DNA of 64,000 nucleotides from Owenia fusiformis. Taxonomy: Eukaryota; Annelida; Polychaeta; Sabellida; Oweniidae. This document shows, piece by piece, positions 37,234-50,499 of this stretch. The first letter of the stretch is position 1. Each line of letters opens with the position of its first letter. Made by a program: the position numbers and the translations under genes. The DNA lies in contig CAIIXF020000011.1 of assembly GCA_903813345.2 (NCBI GenBank), positions 501,001 to 565,000 on the forward strand, read 5' to 3'. The notes beneath the pieces are model-generated. The model was not told the origin of the DNA and searched no databases. It saw nothing but the letters and a program-made list of their open reading frames with translations.

Positions 37234-37387
37234 ATAAGCAAAGCAGTTGTGAAATATAGATTGAACAAGCCTCCATTAGGTTGGTCCCACTTGAGAGAGC
37301 TCCTCATCTTTCACATTTTTATCACGATCAGAATTTTCAACCTAATGGAGGCTTGTTCAATCTATATTTTACAACTGCTTTGCTTAT
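37234..37387. repeat. Long near-perfect hairpin downstream of the tyrosinase mosaic
   Basis: ATAAGCAAAGCAGTTGTGAA with ATAGATTGAACAAGCCTCCA and TTAGGTTG pairs with 37338-37387 over about 50 bp, around a 54-bp loop. A second pair (TCATCTTTCACATTTTTAT in the loop and its complement at 37386-37404) overlaps it. Confidence 0.85.
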
Positions 37388-38228
37388 AAAAATGTGAAAG
37401 ATGAACCGCGGAATCCTAAAGCACTGGGATGTATTGCAACAGAAATATCTTGATAAATGGCACTACTGCTTGAACCTTATTGTTGACGCAGAGGGAGGAG
37501 GGAGCATATGAAGCAATTGTTTAAATAAATAAATTGTAAAATGTTATTAAACAATACTGAAGTTCATAAACAATAAGTTTAGTCACACAATGATGCAAAT
37601 ATACAAGCATGTATTCACCTAACAAAATAATATTCTATAAATAAAAAGTTTACAAAATTCCACAGATTTACTGTTTTCTCCCTAAAATCTAGAGACCTTA
37701 AATAGCGACCCCGCCTCCCAAATAAGTATAATATACCTTTACTATTGATTTTATTACATAGTGTTATATACCATATTGTTGGAAAATATTTAACCTTTAA
37801 AATGATATACAAGTCAATGTATAATATTGAACTGAAGTTGGGTATTGTTTTTTTTGGCCCACCCTGTATTAACAATTATGTCGTTTGTCATTATGACTCA
37901 ATAATTCTCCAATTACTTGCTTATTACAACATGAAAATAATCGCTTGGTTGATGATAGATTTAAATTAAACATTTTATTTAATCATGCATAGCTAAAAGG
38001 CTAATAATATTCCACAAAGTCACAAAGACTTTGTCGGTTGTTATATCAAACACAGTAATATGTAATATGATGTGTATTTGTAAATAAATGTTGAATAAAA
38101 ATAACTTCTTTATATCATAATTATCTTATCAATTGTATCTTATGATAAAACATGACAATAAGAATTCTTCAACTGAATCAGAGAAGATAGATATGAAGTT
38201 TTAATAGCATTTTTTCTTAACATTTTCT

Positions 38229-38884
38229 GTGTCAAAGGAGTGGTATCGATATGGAGAACTGAATTCAACAATGTTTTTCTCTTAAACCAATCATTGAAAA
38301 CATTCTGTAAAAAACACGGTATTTTATGTAATGTTGACTGATTGACAACAATTTAATGCGAACATTTGTTTTTTTTAGTGCAATTGTTTTTGCTCCTTTC
38401 TACCAATTCTTGAGAATGAAAACGTATTTCCGAACCTCGTTGGAACAAAATAGCATATACAACATGTTTTTAGACCTCTCAATATTATAGTTATACAAAG
38501 GAGTTTTTGGTTGATTTTAAAAAAGTATTCAAAAAATTAAAACAAAATCCCCCCAAAATAGATAAAAATCAAGATAAAATTTCCTTTGTATAAATACAAT
38601 ATTGAGAGACCTAAACATGTTGTGTTTATGTCGTTTTGTTCCAATGAGGTTCGGAAAGATGTTTCATTTCACTCTTGAAACATGATACCAAGAACAAAAC
38701 AAGTGCCTGATGTGTTTTCTAAAACAATATAGATAAAAGTATATGTACATTTTTCAAATTATATTGTTACCATTCAAAAGATGACCATTAAGTTGATGAT
38801 GTTAAATTTTTAGATTTTTTATGACTGGTTTAAGAGAAACGTGTGTTCAAAAAGTTCTCCATATTGATACCACTCCTTTCACAT
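38229..38884. mobile_element. 656-bp palindromic element
   Basis: TGTCAAAGGAGTGGTATCGA followed by TATGGAGAACT pairs with 38852-38884. Inner segments (TTCCGAACCTCGTTGGAACA and TGTTCCAATGAGGTTCGGAA) pair as well, so the whole unit is one imperfect palindrome. There is no ORF. Confidence 0.85.
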
Positions 38885-40147
38885 GTGAAAAGTCTAACCA
38901 CATGATTTGTTAGTCAAACACTATGATTCTGAACTAACAGCAACATCATTTGTAGATCAAAAAGATTATTCAGAATTCTATATTGTAGTCTCGCGAGACA
39001 GACCATCTACCATCAGACCATACACTATCCTCAAATCAAATTTAACCAAAATCTGCCAACAAGAATCTAACTATCTATCAAGTCCCATGAGTGATATATG
39101 TCGTCTTCTGAACATAAATCAATGCGTAAGAGATATCAAACTGATTCAGCATGTCGGATATCACAATTTGGAAATATTGTGTTTTAAATTGATTTATAGC
39201 ATCAGATTGATGTTGATCCTTTGATATCTAAGCCTATAGACTTCGAGTCTAAATTCTGTCTGTCCCACATCATTCGAGACTGATTGTTCTATTTTGTATG
39301 AATACTAGTAAGTATCTTCAATTATTTTGATATTATGGGCATTGGTTATCAAATTAACTTTATTCTAAACATATATTGTAATGACTTGAGTATGGATGAA
39401 ATGTCCCTTGGTGCGGTGGTGCTGAATTATGATATGGTACTTGAATTTTGGGAGATGGGCAGGTTACAAATGTAGATATTGTTTCTTCTCACATTAGGTT
39501 ATGGTTTGGGAAAGTTGAAAGTTGGGGTTTGTTTTCCTTGTGACTAGTATGCTATTGGATGCTTTCCTTCCTTCATGCTGTGTTCTGTAATAGTGTTGTT
39601 CCTTTCCCTTTGGCACTTGTGCATACATGTTTAATTCAGAAGAAGGATAATTTAAACCAAAGTCTTGTTTTAAATCATTAGCATAATTGGCATCATTTAT
39701 AAATTGCCAGCCAATGTATTTTGGAGTGGCCAATGTTCAGTGATATTTTGACGTATTCTAAAATAAACATATATTTTCTACATACATTTGAGTAAGTTTC
39801 GTTCCTGTGTTTTGGACAACCCTGTAAAATGTGACATAAACAAGAGGTTAAACGAAATAAAGATGTGAGGTAAAGACTAAAACACTGAACATATGACCAT
39901 TTCCTATTCAGTATGTATTTATTTCATTGTCTTAAAAAGAATGGTATATTTATTTTTTATCTGTAATATATAAGGCAAATAATCATTGAAACACATATTA
40001 TCAAGTACTGTAAACAATAGGTATTTTAAAATACAATAAAGTAGCAATATATCACAGAGCCATAATTTAGTACTTTACCAGGCATAGCTGTTTATGATGT
40101 TTATCTGATTCTGATGCATTGAGAACCAGCCCTACCAGATTGCAGAG
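38885..40147. other. Intergenic sequence upstream of the WSC gene
   Basis: A 105-residue ORF at 38907-39224 has no recognisable domain. No other structure stands out. The WSC promoter should lie within the last few hundred bases. Confidence 0.4.
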
Positions 40148-43100
40148 ATGAAACGTTTGACAGTATTCGCCGCATACTTCGTTGTCATTTCATCAGCACA
40201 CGAGCTTTGTACTCGAGAGGATGCAGAAAGATTGTCTTATGAGATAGCTGAATTAAAAGAAAATAGTAAGTGTAGATTTTGGAACGTATACTTGTATTTT
40301 GTGGTACATGCATTTGATTTTATGTATTCAAGGGGATTCAGTAATCTGTAAATTAACAAGTCAAACTAAGCTAACAAAACTCAGATAAGCATCTTAAACA
40401 TGTGTTAAAAGTGTATATTGTTTTAGACCAGGATACCTACATTGGGTGTTTTATTGATGTCGTTAGAGACAGAGATTTGACCAATTTACAAGGTTTTTTC
40501 CCAGCAACACACGCAACACCTAACACCCTAGACTTCTGTTCAAAAAGATGCCGAATATTAGGTGAGTTCAGTGCCGTAAGCTTTTACACTCTACCCTACA
40601 ACGCAACCACGTTTGAAAGGGATACAGGCTGTGAAATTGCAAATGGAGCTGATATTAACTATCTTTGCATATAGGGCTCTTCTGGTAATGATACACTGCA
40701 AATTGCTCGATGAATATACATAATATACTACAGTATAGTATACAAGTATAGTAGGTAGTGTTAAATTAAAAACTTGAATATCAAAATCCAAAATTGTATT
40801 TTTAATTTGAGGAATCATTTAATCAATTATGTCAGTTGTTTGATCCCACTGTGTGTAGAATTAGATTCATAAGCTGATGTTTTAAGGCCTAGGCTAGGCA
40901 GATAACCCTCTCAGAGATCTAGACAAATACGAATTCTCTGAGAAGTCAACTCTTGAAGTGTTTCCAGAGAGACATATTAAGAACTGTTACGTATAATACC
41001 ATTTTATTTATAAAATATGTAATCTAAATACATTATTCATTTAACTAGGGTTTATATACATGGGTGTTCAAAATTGCCAGGATTGCTGGTGTAGTTACAC
41101 TTATGGGAAACATGGTGAGGTGCCTCGCTGGCAGTGTGACGTCCACTACAAATATACTTTAAATACATATCTATTTTACTAGGGCTTATATGCATGGGAG
41201 TGCAAAATGGTCAGGATTACTAGGTGTAGTAACACTGACGGCAAACATTGTGAGGTGCCTCGCTGGCAGTGTGACGAACTACAAATATTCTTTAAATACA
41301 TATCTATTTTACTAGGGTTTATATACATGGGAGTGCAAAATGGTCAGGATTGCTGGTGTAGTAACACCTATGGAAAACATGGTGAGGCGCCCCACTCGCA
41401 GTGTAACGTCCCCTGCCCTGGTAACAGAGATACTATGTGTGGAGCAGGTCAGAGAAACTCTATATACAAACTAGTGCAGACTCATAACGAGAACTATGTT
41501 GGTTGTTTTATTGATGTTGGCAGAGACAGGGATATGACCAATTTCCAGGGACTTTTCCCAGCAACACATGCTACACCGAACACATTGGGCTTCTGTTCAG
41601 TAAAATGTAGAAAATTGGGTGCGTGTAAGTTAGTGAAATATAATGCATATGTTAATTTTATTTCACATCATATTATGCTATACGTATCGCACCTTACAGA
41701 TTCTTCCTGCACATTTTTATTGATTTGTGTTACAACCTAGAGTATTGATCTAAGCTTCCTCACAAATTGTGTGCACTTCATCCCTGCTCCATGTTTACTT
41801 CTTGACTTTCAAATGTATATATGTTGTGCTCTGAAGCTGAACTAATTACACTCGATTCACACATTTAGTAGTTGAATAGTAAATTCAAAGAATCAAATTT
41901 TAAACCTCACCTGGCCTGTTACATGCAGTTCACTAGCTGAACCAATTATACTTACTCACTTCTCAATACACTTATTCCATAGTCAATACAAAACAAATCA
42001 AATTTTCCAAAAATTGGATCATGGGCCAATTACCTTTCATAAGAGTCAGTGTGGGGTTTAAGTTAAATAAACCATTCGTACTGGGTCTTAGGAGAGCCTT
42101 AGGTACATGTATATCGTATCTTGGCTATTATTTATCCTAAAACCCAGTACTCATATGTTATCCGTATCGGAAAATCCTATGTAGATATTTGTTTTATTAT
42201 ATCACTGTCTATAGCTAAACATCCCTAATATTATTAAGTCATAGGTTAACATTGAAATATATATATATTTACGAATCTACTCGGTTCGTCTGCCATTTTG
42301 ACTTACACTGAACTAAACCATTTACACTGAACGAAAACAAATTCTTTGAAAATTCCCAGGAGCGTGGGATATCGCTAGATATCTCACGGTTGTCTTATCT
42401 GATTAGCATTGCCATTGTATATCGCCAGATATCCCACGACATGTGACCCAGTTTTGACCAATCATACTGTCGCTAGCTAGATAGTGATATAATAGTGCAA
42501 TATATTCCATATGTCATGCATGTTCATTAACGTATTTATGAGCTTTATTGGACTATATATATGATATATATTATACCATTTTGAAGATGCAACGAGTAAT
42601 TTTAATTTTGTATTTCCTTGAATTACTTTACCTGTTTACCAGATTGAAACGGTTAAAAAGAGCACACCAGAATGCATGAAATAATTATGCATTTGTAGGG
42701 TTCAAATACATGGGGGTGCAAAATGGCCAGGATTGCTGGTGTAGTAACACTTATGGCAAACATGGTGAGGCTCCTCAGCACCAGTGTAACGTCTCCTGCC
42801 CTGGCAACAAAGAGACAATGTGTGGGGCGGTTTACAGAAATTCTATATACATCGTAGGACACAAAGACACATATATTGGTTGTTTTGTTGATGTAACTAG
42901 CAATAGAGATATGTCGAACCTACAGGGATTTTTTCCAGCATCACACGTTACACCCAACTCTCTTTCGTTTTGTTCCAGAAGATGCAGAGCAAATGGTGAG
43001 TGTGTAAACAGAAGCGTAAGGCTATGCGTAACATGTACATAGGCGTAGCCAGGGGGGGGGGGTGCGATGGATCCAATAACAAATAAAATAACAAATGAAA

Positions 43101-45374
43101 ATATAACCATGAGATAGATGAAAAAGAGCTTTAAAATGCTTTTTATTTGAAGCTTCTAGCTCAATCATGAAGGAAGTTGCATCAATTTTTGTAAAATTCA
43201 ACATAAATCTTGATTTTTGGCTTGTTTATGCCACAATCCCACCCCCTTGACTAAAAACCGAAATGTTTGGGATCTCGACCCCCCTGACTGAAAGCTGGCT
43301 ACGGCCTGCATTTTTTCACGTTTTTGTAAATGTAAACAAAGGAGGTTGGGACCCTAAGGCTTTTTTATTATTCTATCGACAGAGATGTGATTGGTGTCGA
43401 TAGAAAGTAGAATCAATTTCCCAGAGCATGTGCGTATCGCCGTGCGAACTTGCTGTGAAACATAATCTCAATTTCCGTAGGACAAGGTCACCATTTTTCA
43501 TGAAATGGTATGATTTATTCCGTATTAATGTCAACAAAACCACTAATACAGAACGGTCTAAACGAGACCGTGTACTGACCAATTGATCAGAGTTATTTTC
43601 AATATCTAAACGATTAAAGGAATTCTTGAAGGACGAAATATTGTGATCGGCATTTCAGACTGCGAAAACAGCTTTTGAGTAAAAAATAAATTGTGTGAAA
43701 GTCTAAAACATTGTATGAACCATTCGATTCTCAAAAATATGCTCCTCGAATCAATACAATATGTACCAGGTCGTTCAGATAAGAGGAAATGCATGTCATT
43801 CACTCATAAATTTGCCTACTATTTTGTTGCTTTTCTTTATTGAATAATGTGATGCCCCGCCTACCGAAACGTCAAGTTACCATAGTAACTGTTGTTTTCG
43901 ACCAATCAAATATTAGATGCTGGTATTTCAGAATTCAGAGCATTTTCCCGTGAACTTATTGAACGACTTTGTATAAAAGCTCTACATTGAGCATTTAATC
44001 CTCGGAACTATGTTTCTTGAACCAGCACAATGTACATTCAAGCATTGCATGAATCATTCGATCCTCATGATTAACTATTATTCATGGTATCGTTTATATT
44101 ATGACTACAATGATTGTATATTTCAAGGTTTTAAATACATGGGGGTACAGAATGGCCAGGATTGCTGGTGTAGCAACACTTATGGAAAGCATGGTGAGGC
44201 ACATCACTCGCAGTGTAACGTCCCTACATATATACACTTTAATACATATCTATTTTACTAGGGTTCATATACATGGGAGTGCAAAATGGCCAGGATTGCT
44301 GGTGTAGCAACACTTATGGAAAGCATGGTGAGGCACATCACTCGCAGTGTAACGTCCCTACATATATACTTTAATACATATCTATTTTACTAGGGTTCAT
44401 ATACATAGGAGTGCAAAATGGCCAGGATTGCTGGTGTAGCAGCACTTATGGAAAGTATGGTGAGGCACATCACTCGCAGTGTAACGTCCCTACATATATA
44501 CCTTAAATACATATTATCTATTTTACTAGGGTTTGTATACATGGGAGTGCAAAATGGCCAGGATTGCTGGTCTAGCAACACTTATGGAAAGCATGATGAG
44601 GCGCCCCACTCGCAGTGTAACGTCCCTACATATTTACTTTAATACATACGTGTACCTATTTTACTAGGGTTCATATACATGGGAGTGCAAAATGGCCAGG
44701 ATTGCTGGTGTAGCAACACTTATGGAAAGCATGGTGAGGCACATCACTCGCAGTGTAACGTCCCTACATATATACACTTTAATACATATCTATTTTACTA
44801 GGGTTCATATACATGGGAGTGCAAAATGGCCAGGATTGCTGGTGTAGCAACACTTATGGAAAGCATGGTGAGGCACATCACTCGCAGTGTAACGTCCCTA
44901 CATATATACTTTAATACATATCTATTTTACTAGGGTTCATATACATAGGAGTGCAAAATGGCCAGGATTGCTGGTGTAGCAGCACTTATGGAAAGTATGG
45001 TGAGGCACATCACTCGCAGTGTAACGTCCCTACATATATACCTTAAATACATATTATCTATTTTACTAGGGTTTGTATACATGGGAGTGCAAAATGGCCA
45101 GGATTGCTGGTCTAGCAACACTTATGGAAAGCATGATGAGGCGCCCCACTCGCAGTGTAACGTCCCTACATATTTACTTTAATACATACGTGTACCTATT
45201 TTACTAGGGTTCATATACATGGGAGTGCAAAATGGCCAGGATTGCTGGTGTAGCAACACTTATGGAAAGCATGGTGAGGCGCATCACTCGAGCTGCAACA
45301 TTCCGTGCCCTGGATATAGAGATGATATGTGTGGAGGACTCCATAGGAATTCTATTTACAAACTTGATGGCTGA
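40148..45374 (+). CDS. Secreted protein with three WSC domains, 5 exons, about 339 aa
   Basis: Exons: 40148-40265, 40427-40561, 41316-41618, 42699-42995, 45208-45374. All internal introns are phase 1 and the total is 340 codons with the stop. The signal peptide is MKRLTVFAAYFVVISSAHE. Each WSC domain is built from two half-exons: first half YIGCFIDV, DLTNLQGFFP, FCSKRC; second half YMGVQNGQDCWCSNTYGKHG, CPGNRDTMCG, NSIY. The internal exons carry the second half of one domain and the first half of the next, so they can be added or lost without a frame change. WSC domains are putative carbohydrate-binding modules found in sensors, kremen and polycystin-type proteins. There is no transmembrane segment after the third domain, so secretion is likely. 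A weak polyadenylation signal ATTAAA lies at 45449. Confidence 0.85.
41040..41315 (+). pseudogene. Two decayed WSC half-exons with acceptor sites
   Basis: Copies of the second WSC half-exon start at about 41049 and 41182, each after TTTTACTAG or a similar acceptor. The first reads GFIYMGVQNCQDCWCSYTYG, then loses the CPG...MCG part. The second has a TAG in place of the CWC region. Neither is followed by a donor. They precede the intact exon at 41316 and look like tandem-duplication remnants. Confidence 0.75.
42363..42441. repeat. Short inverted repeat in WSC intron 3
   Basis: CGTGGGATATCGCTAGATAT pairs with ATATCGCCAGATATCCCACG across about 40 bp. Confidence 0.75.
43041..43312. mobile_element. 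MITE with GCGTAGCCAGG ends in WSC intron 4
   Basis: ATAGGCGTAGCCAGGGGGGG at the left and CTGACTGAAAGCTGGCTACG plus GCCT at the right are imperfect inverted ends, with C-rich tracts inside. There is no ORF. Confidence 0.6.
44127..45285 (+). repeat. Tandem array of WSC half-exons with 3' splice sites
   Basis: Nine copies of a 134-138 bp unit start near 44127, 44262, 44396, 44531, 44668, 44802, 44936, 45071 and 45208. Each has ATTTTACTAG, then the first part of the WSC half-exon (TACATGGGAGTGCAAAATGG), then intron-like ACATATATACTTTAATACAT in the first eight. Only the ninth runs on through CPGYRDDMCGG to a stop. The array is also a higher-order repeat: 44151-44690 is repeated, apparently without change, at 44691-45230, a period of 540 bp or four units. 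Confidence 0.9.
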
Positions 45375-45777
45375 TGACACACAAAGAGAGCACTTAGTAA
45401 CGCAAGACAATAGACTAGTTGCGAGTAGAAATAATCTTGATTCACATCATTAAATATTGTCATATTTGAAATCTACATGTAAAAGTACATCTAGAAATAT
45501 GGTTTTGAAAATTGTTTATCAACTTTGAAAATCTAATTTTTTGAAAAATTCTAGTTCGGGTTGATTCCTCATTGACCCCATGTTACTAAATCACAAATAT
45601 GAAAATATCTTGTATTGGACAGATAACTTTGCATAACTAATAGATACATAAGGGTTATATGAAAATTGAACCACTAAAACAGATGTGATTTAAGTTACAG
45701 GGAACTTTCTACTATACCCGCCATGCTATCTGACCCGAACGAGCCTCCTGGTGGTGAACTCGTATATTTCAAAGTGT

Positions 45778-46850
45778 TATACAAGGGGCGATCCATATAT
45801 TCTGATAAAAATGCTCTCATTTTGTGATTTTTTCACATATCCCTTTCTTTTTTTCAGAATATGTAGATTATGTAATTACACATACGATGCTAAACTATTT
45901 TAGCTATATCTTTAATTAATTTTGAAATAAGGTTGCCATGGTAACCTGTATTTAGGGTAGGCAGGTCGGTTAAATTATAACGTCAAAAATACATGTAAAT
46001 ATGTTAATTTAATCATTCCTCGGTACCTATTTTAAGCAGACCAAACGCATCTTCCAGTCATTGCCAACTATTCATTGATCTGTTCCATACCCCTGTTGCC
46101 CTTGTTTGATAATTTATACAATGGGATAGCTATCTTTTCATTAGTAACATCTCAATTTATCGTAGTATTATTCTCTGTCCGCAAGCTCTTCTTGCAACCA
46201 GATTGTGGATGATCTTCAACAGTGACCATGCCTTCCTCTTTACAATACTACCTATAGATTCTTTATGCAGATATAACACCTTGCCCATGCACTTAATAAG
46301 TCCATGCATGTCTCTGACAGTGTCCTCTAACTTATTCTTAAAAGAAAAGAAAATCTAATTGTGTTCCCTAATGCATGTAATGTATCCGTTAATGTGACAC
46401 TCTGCATCAGCCACATTAACCTAATCTGACAATTTGATTTTTGGTGTGTCTCATAACATGTAATGTCAATTGGCCCATTCTGTCCTACAATGCTATTGTG
46501 ATTTGTTGTGATGTTATAGTGAGCACATATAAACATTTGTTTAGCAACAAACAAAGAATAACAATACCAAACTCTTTTAGAAAAATGCATGATTTCCGCA
46601 TGCTTTAAAATAATTAAAATATCAAGTTATTATGATATTTATATGCTATAGTTTAATTGACCTGCCTACCCTTAATACAGGTTACCATGGCAACCTTATC
46701 TCATTGATAATTTAAGATATAGCTATAATATTTTAGCATTGTATGTGTAATTACATAATCTACATTTTCTGAAAAAATAAGAGGGATATGTGAAAAAAAA
46801 TCACAAAATGAGAGCATTTTTATCAGAATATATGGATCGTCCCTTGTATA
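45778..46850. mobile_element. 1.07-kb fold-back element with arms of about 195 bp
   Basis: Left arm 45778-45970 begins TATACAAGGGGCGATCCATA and ends near GGGTAGGCAGGTC. Right arm 46655-46850 is its inverted copy (GACCTGCCTACCC ... CCCTTGTATA) with a few mismatches. The central 680 bp has no recognisable gene. Confidence 0.85.
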
Positions 46851-46918
46851 TGAATATGTGAAATACGTTTCTGATAGGATGATTCATTGATTTTTGTTCA
46901 CGTTTTTATAAAGTATAT

Positions 46919-47030
46919 TTACTGGGAGGGATTGAATATGGGTTTTATTCCTAGGGACAATATGATATTGCCCAAGGTCAATATCATATTTTCCGAGGAA
47001 TAAAACCCATATTCAATCCCGACCAGAAAT
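46919..47030. repeat. Palindrome of about 110 bp
   Basis: GGGATTGAATATGGGTTTTA with TTCCTAGG pairs with CCGAGGAATAAAACCCATAT plus TCAATCCC. A partial copy, ATACAATATGGGTTTTATTC, lies near 47220. Confidence 0.8.
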
Positions 47031-47289
47031 GACCTATTTATTCCATAATACGTTCGTCTAGAATGTTACATTTGTATAATGCTTTAATTGTCAATTAGCC
47101 AAGGTTAAAAATAACCGGGAAACCAATGTAATACGATTCAATACGATTTTTATTCCTTCATATTTCCCTGGGAGAACAGTATTATTATGGAATAAATAAA
47201 GGTTATTTACTGGGAGTGATACAATATGGGTTTTATTCCGTCAATATGGAATTTCCCGAGGAAATGAGTTGAGGAAAGGGGCCATAAAA

Positions 47290-47745
47290 TATTAGGTTAC
47301 TCCGGTAGCCGACAGGCGTTAGTTGCATTCGCAAATACACGGTTAGCCAACATTTCACCGATACACTAAGCTTGTATTCGCAACTGCAACTAACACCTGT
47401 CGGCTACCGGATTCACCTACTATTTTATGGGCAACTCGTTTAAATATGAATAGTACCTGCAACTATTCCATTTACATTTAAATGAGTTGGTAATGAAATA
47501 TTAGGTTAATCCGGTAGCCGACGGGCGTTTAGTTGCATTCGCTAACGTTAGCTTGTCTTCGCAAATGTAACTAACGCCTGTCGGCTACCGGGTTTGACCT
47601 CTACTTAATGGGCAACTCATTTAAATGTGAATAGTGCCAGCAACTATAGTCCACTCATATTTAAATGAGGTAGTCATGAAATAGAAGCGGTTAATCCGGT
47701 AGCCGACATGACAGGCGTTAGTTGCATTCGCGAAAACATGGTAAG
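47290..47745. mobile_element. Cluster of fold-back MITE copies
   Basis: Alternating CCGGTAGCCGACAGGCGTTA and GCAACTAACACCTGTCGGCT segments with TCATTTAAATGTGA linkers give about three overlapping copies of the element at 24001-24163. Confidence 0.75.
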
Positions 47746-49739
47746 ACTTAAAGCTATGATCAAAGAGGGTGGCGGACTAATTAAACTCCTCTTTTAGATC
47801 AGATACAATCCAAATTGAAGGACCTATTCTATTATTTTATTACTCAGGACCTCTAGCATTTTTAGTATGTCGCTTTATGTTGCTTTTTCCCATAATAAAA
47901 AAGGATTGAAGGGGCAACAAGGATTGTAGAGAGAAAATTCTATTTTATACTTTTTCTGAGCTCCCGGGGACAACATTTGGCTCACATCTTCTTTGACATA
48001 CCTTCTTAAAATGTATTGATAAACTATCAATTTCAGCATTAAAAGTGTAAATTCAGTTCAAAGCTTCGATATTCTGTATTAATTAGAATATGTAATCTGT
48101 AAAGGTAGTCCCACTTATCGATGTTTAAGATACACCACCTTTCAAGAGGAATATCAGCTGAAATAATGTCCCGAATAATGTTCATCGAGGGGTTTCTTTG
48201 TAGATAGGCCTGATAAGAACATATGTTGGTTTTTGATGAAGTTTCCAAACTTGAATATATTTTGACACTGGTCGATGCATGATCACGAATTGTTGCACCT
48301 TTAAATATGTAGACAAATCAACCAATCTGAATCAATCAATCGGCGATTTTGACCCACCCTGTACATAGCAACATGATCGGTATTACAATTGAGGCTTTGA
48401 AAAGCACCTTGCTTTGATAGTTATAAATGTTAACTTGACCTTTACATTATGTTCTATAACTATTCTAATGCTATCACATGTTAAATTATATACAGGTATA
48501 TGCTTTAAATGGGCTTATTAACCTTTTCTCAGAGAACATTAGCCCACTAATTATGCAGGTAACTGAGATACATGCCGCTCCATAATTTATTGCAAGGGCT
48601 TCCCCTTTTGGACCACCCTGTACTTTTTTACAACCACACAAAGCTGAGCTGACAAAATTATGAGATTAGCTAGAACTATTTTCAATCTTTTGATTTTAAA
48701 TAGAGGTGCTAGGCGGCGGGGTACACCTCCCAAGAACTTTTAGTCTAGTAGGAAGGTATGGTCCCCATGCACCCGAAAGATGTATTTTTTTAATGTACAT
48801 TTTTGTAATCCTAAAGGTCCATACTAAAGATTTTTGCATGTTCCCAGAATGAAATATTGTCCCATGGTATCCATTGGCGGCCATCTTGTCGGCCATCTTG
48901 GATTTTTGAAAGAGTTGATGTTAATCATCTCAAAGTATAATAACTTCCACAGTTTTGAGAATTGAAAGCTGTAAGTGGTACCAAAATGAAGCTATTATAG
49001 TATCCTATATTATCAGATGCAATAATTATGCAAATTGTCTCATTTGCATAAAATGTGACATCATCAATCATAATTCTTGCCTCTTTACAACGGTATCGCA
49101 TTATACCTTTCTGCCTGAGTGATCAGTCTTAGTCATTCATGAACATTAATGATTTTAAATATATAGGTACATTAATTTTGAACATATTTGCAATCGAAAG
49201 TTTTGGAAAAACATTGTCAGACACATGATTATGTTACTGAAAAGGGGCGTGGCACTTCTTGTGAAAGAATTGATGTTAATCATTTCAAAGTACAATAACT
49301 TCCACAGTTTTGAGAGTTGAAAGCTGCAAGTGGTACCAAACTGAAGGTATCACAATATCCCGCATTATAAGATACAATAATTATGTAAATCACCATATTT
49401 GCATGAAATATGACATTATCAATCATTATTTTTGCCCCTTTTCAACGGTAGTGCATATTGCATTTTCCTCTGAGTGACCAGTCTTGGGTCTCTCATGAAT
49501 ATAAAAGATATTAAATGTATACATTTATTTTGAACATATTTGCAATTGAAAGCTTGAACATATTTGCATTGAAAGTTTTAGAAAAACATTGTCAGAAATC
49601 AAGGTATGACCTTTCAAATGATTATTGTTCTGAAAAGGGGCGTGAAAATCCGTAATGTTATTATATAGTCGATGTATCATCTGTAAAATACCCAGGGGTT
49701 CACTGAATACACAATTCTGTAGTTGTCCTAGGCTGAGCC

Positions 49740-50190
49740 CTAAGATATCATTATGCTCCCATAATCATTATGTTCCCATACCAATCTGTCAAATTTCAAT
49801 GTGTTCACGTACCAACCAAAATAACGCCCAAAAGCCATACCAAATATCCAAATATAATACCAATGCTATACCAAATGTTCAAATATAGGACTAATGCCAT
49901 ACCAAATATCCCAAAAATATAAGACCATTGGAATGCAAAATGTCTAAAGCCCCTGGAAGAAGCAGAACTTTTATGAAAATGAAAACAACCTCAAATTAAG
50001 GACATTTGTAAAAACTAGACCAATCCCATACCACAAGTGAGAGGTAACATATTCTCCATGACCATTCTTGTACCACAAAGTAGAAAACTCAGACCATTGT
50101 CATACCTCAAAAGTCATAATTAAATGGGGGCATTCTCATTCCAGATCCTAAAATTTTGATCCATTGCCATACCAAATGTTAAAAGAGGAA
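49740..50190 (+). repeat. Degenerate GCCATACCAAAT repeats
   Basis: About ten diverged copies of a unit of about 30 bp containing (G)CCATACCAAAT(A/G)T; no gene. Confidence 0.55.
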
Positions 50191-50499
50191 CCCCCTGTCA
50201 ATGTTTATATAGAGTGAATCCCTCGGGTGTAAAATATAGCTTTTGACTTTTAGAAAGTAGCCCAGTGATGTTCCTTATTCCTAGCTTGTTCAGAAATTCT
50301 TGTTGGTCTGTTTGGCAGACATTTAAATTTCAGCCAAAGATATATAATCTGTATCGCTTTTGGACTAAGTACTATACAGATACGAATGACCACATATCCC
50401 CATATCATTTTAGGATAGGCAATGGACTGAAATGGGTACTCACAGTATTTAGTTGTTAAAGCTATATAATTAACTCAATATGTATTAAGCCTCTACCTC

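Noticed and set aside
38907-39224. 105-aa ORF upstream of the WSC gene
   Set aside because: No domain, signal peptide or splice partners; it is a length expected by chance in this much sequence.
44262-45182. Separate small WSC genes in the array
   Set aside because: The copies lack the CPG...MCG half and any donor, and start at acceptors rather than start codons.
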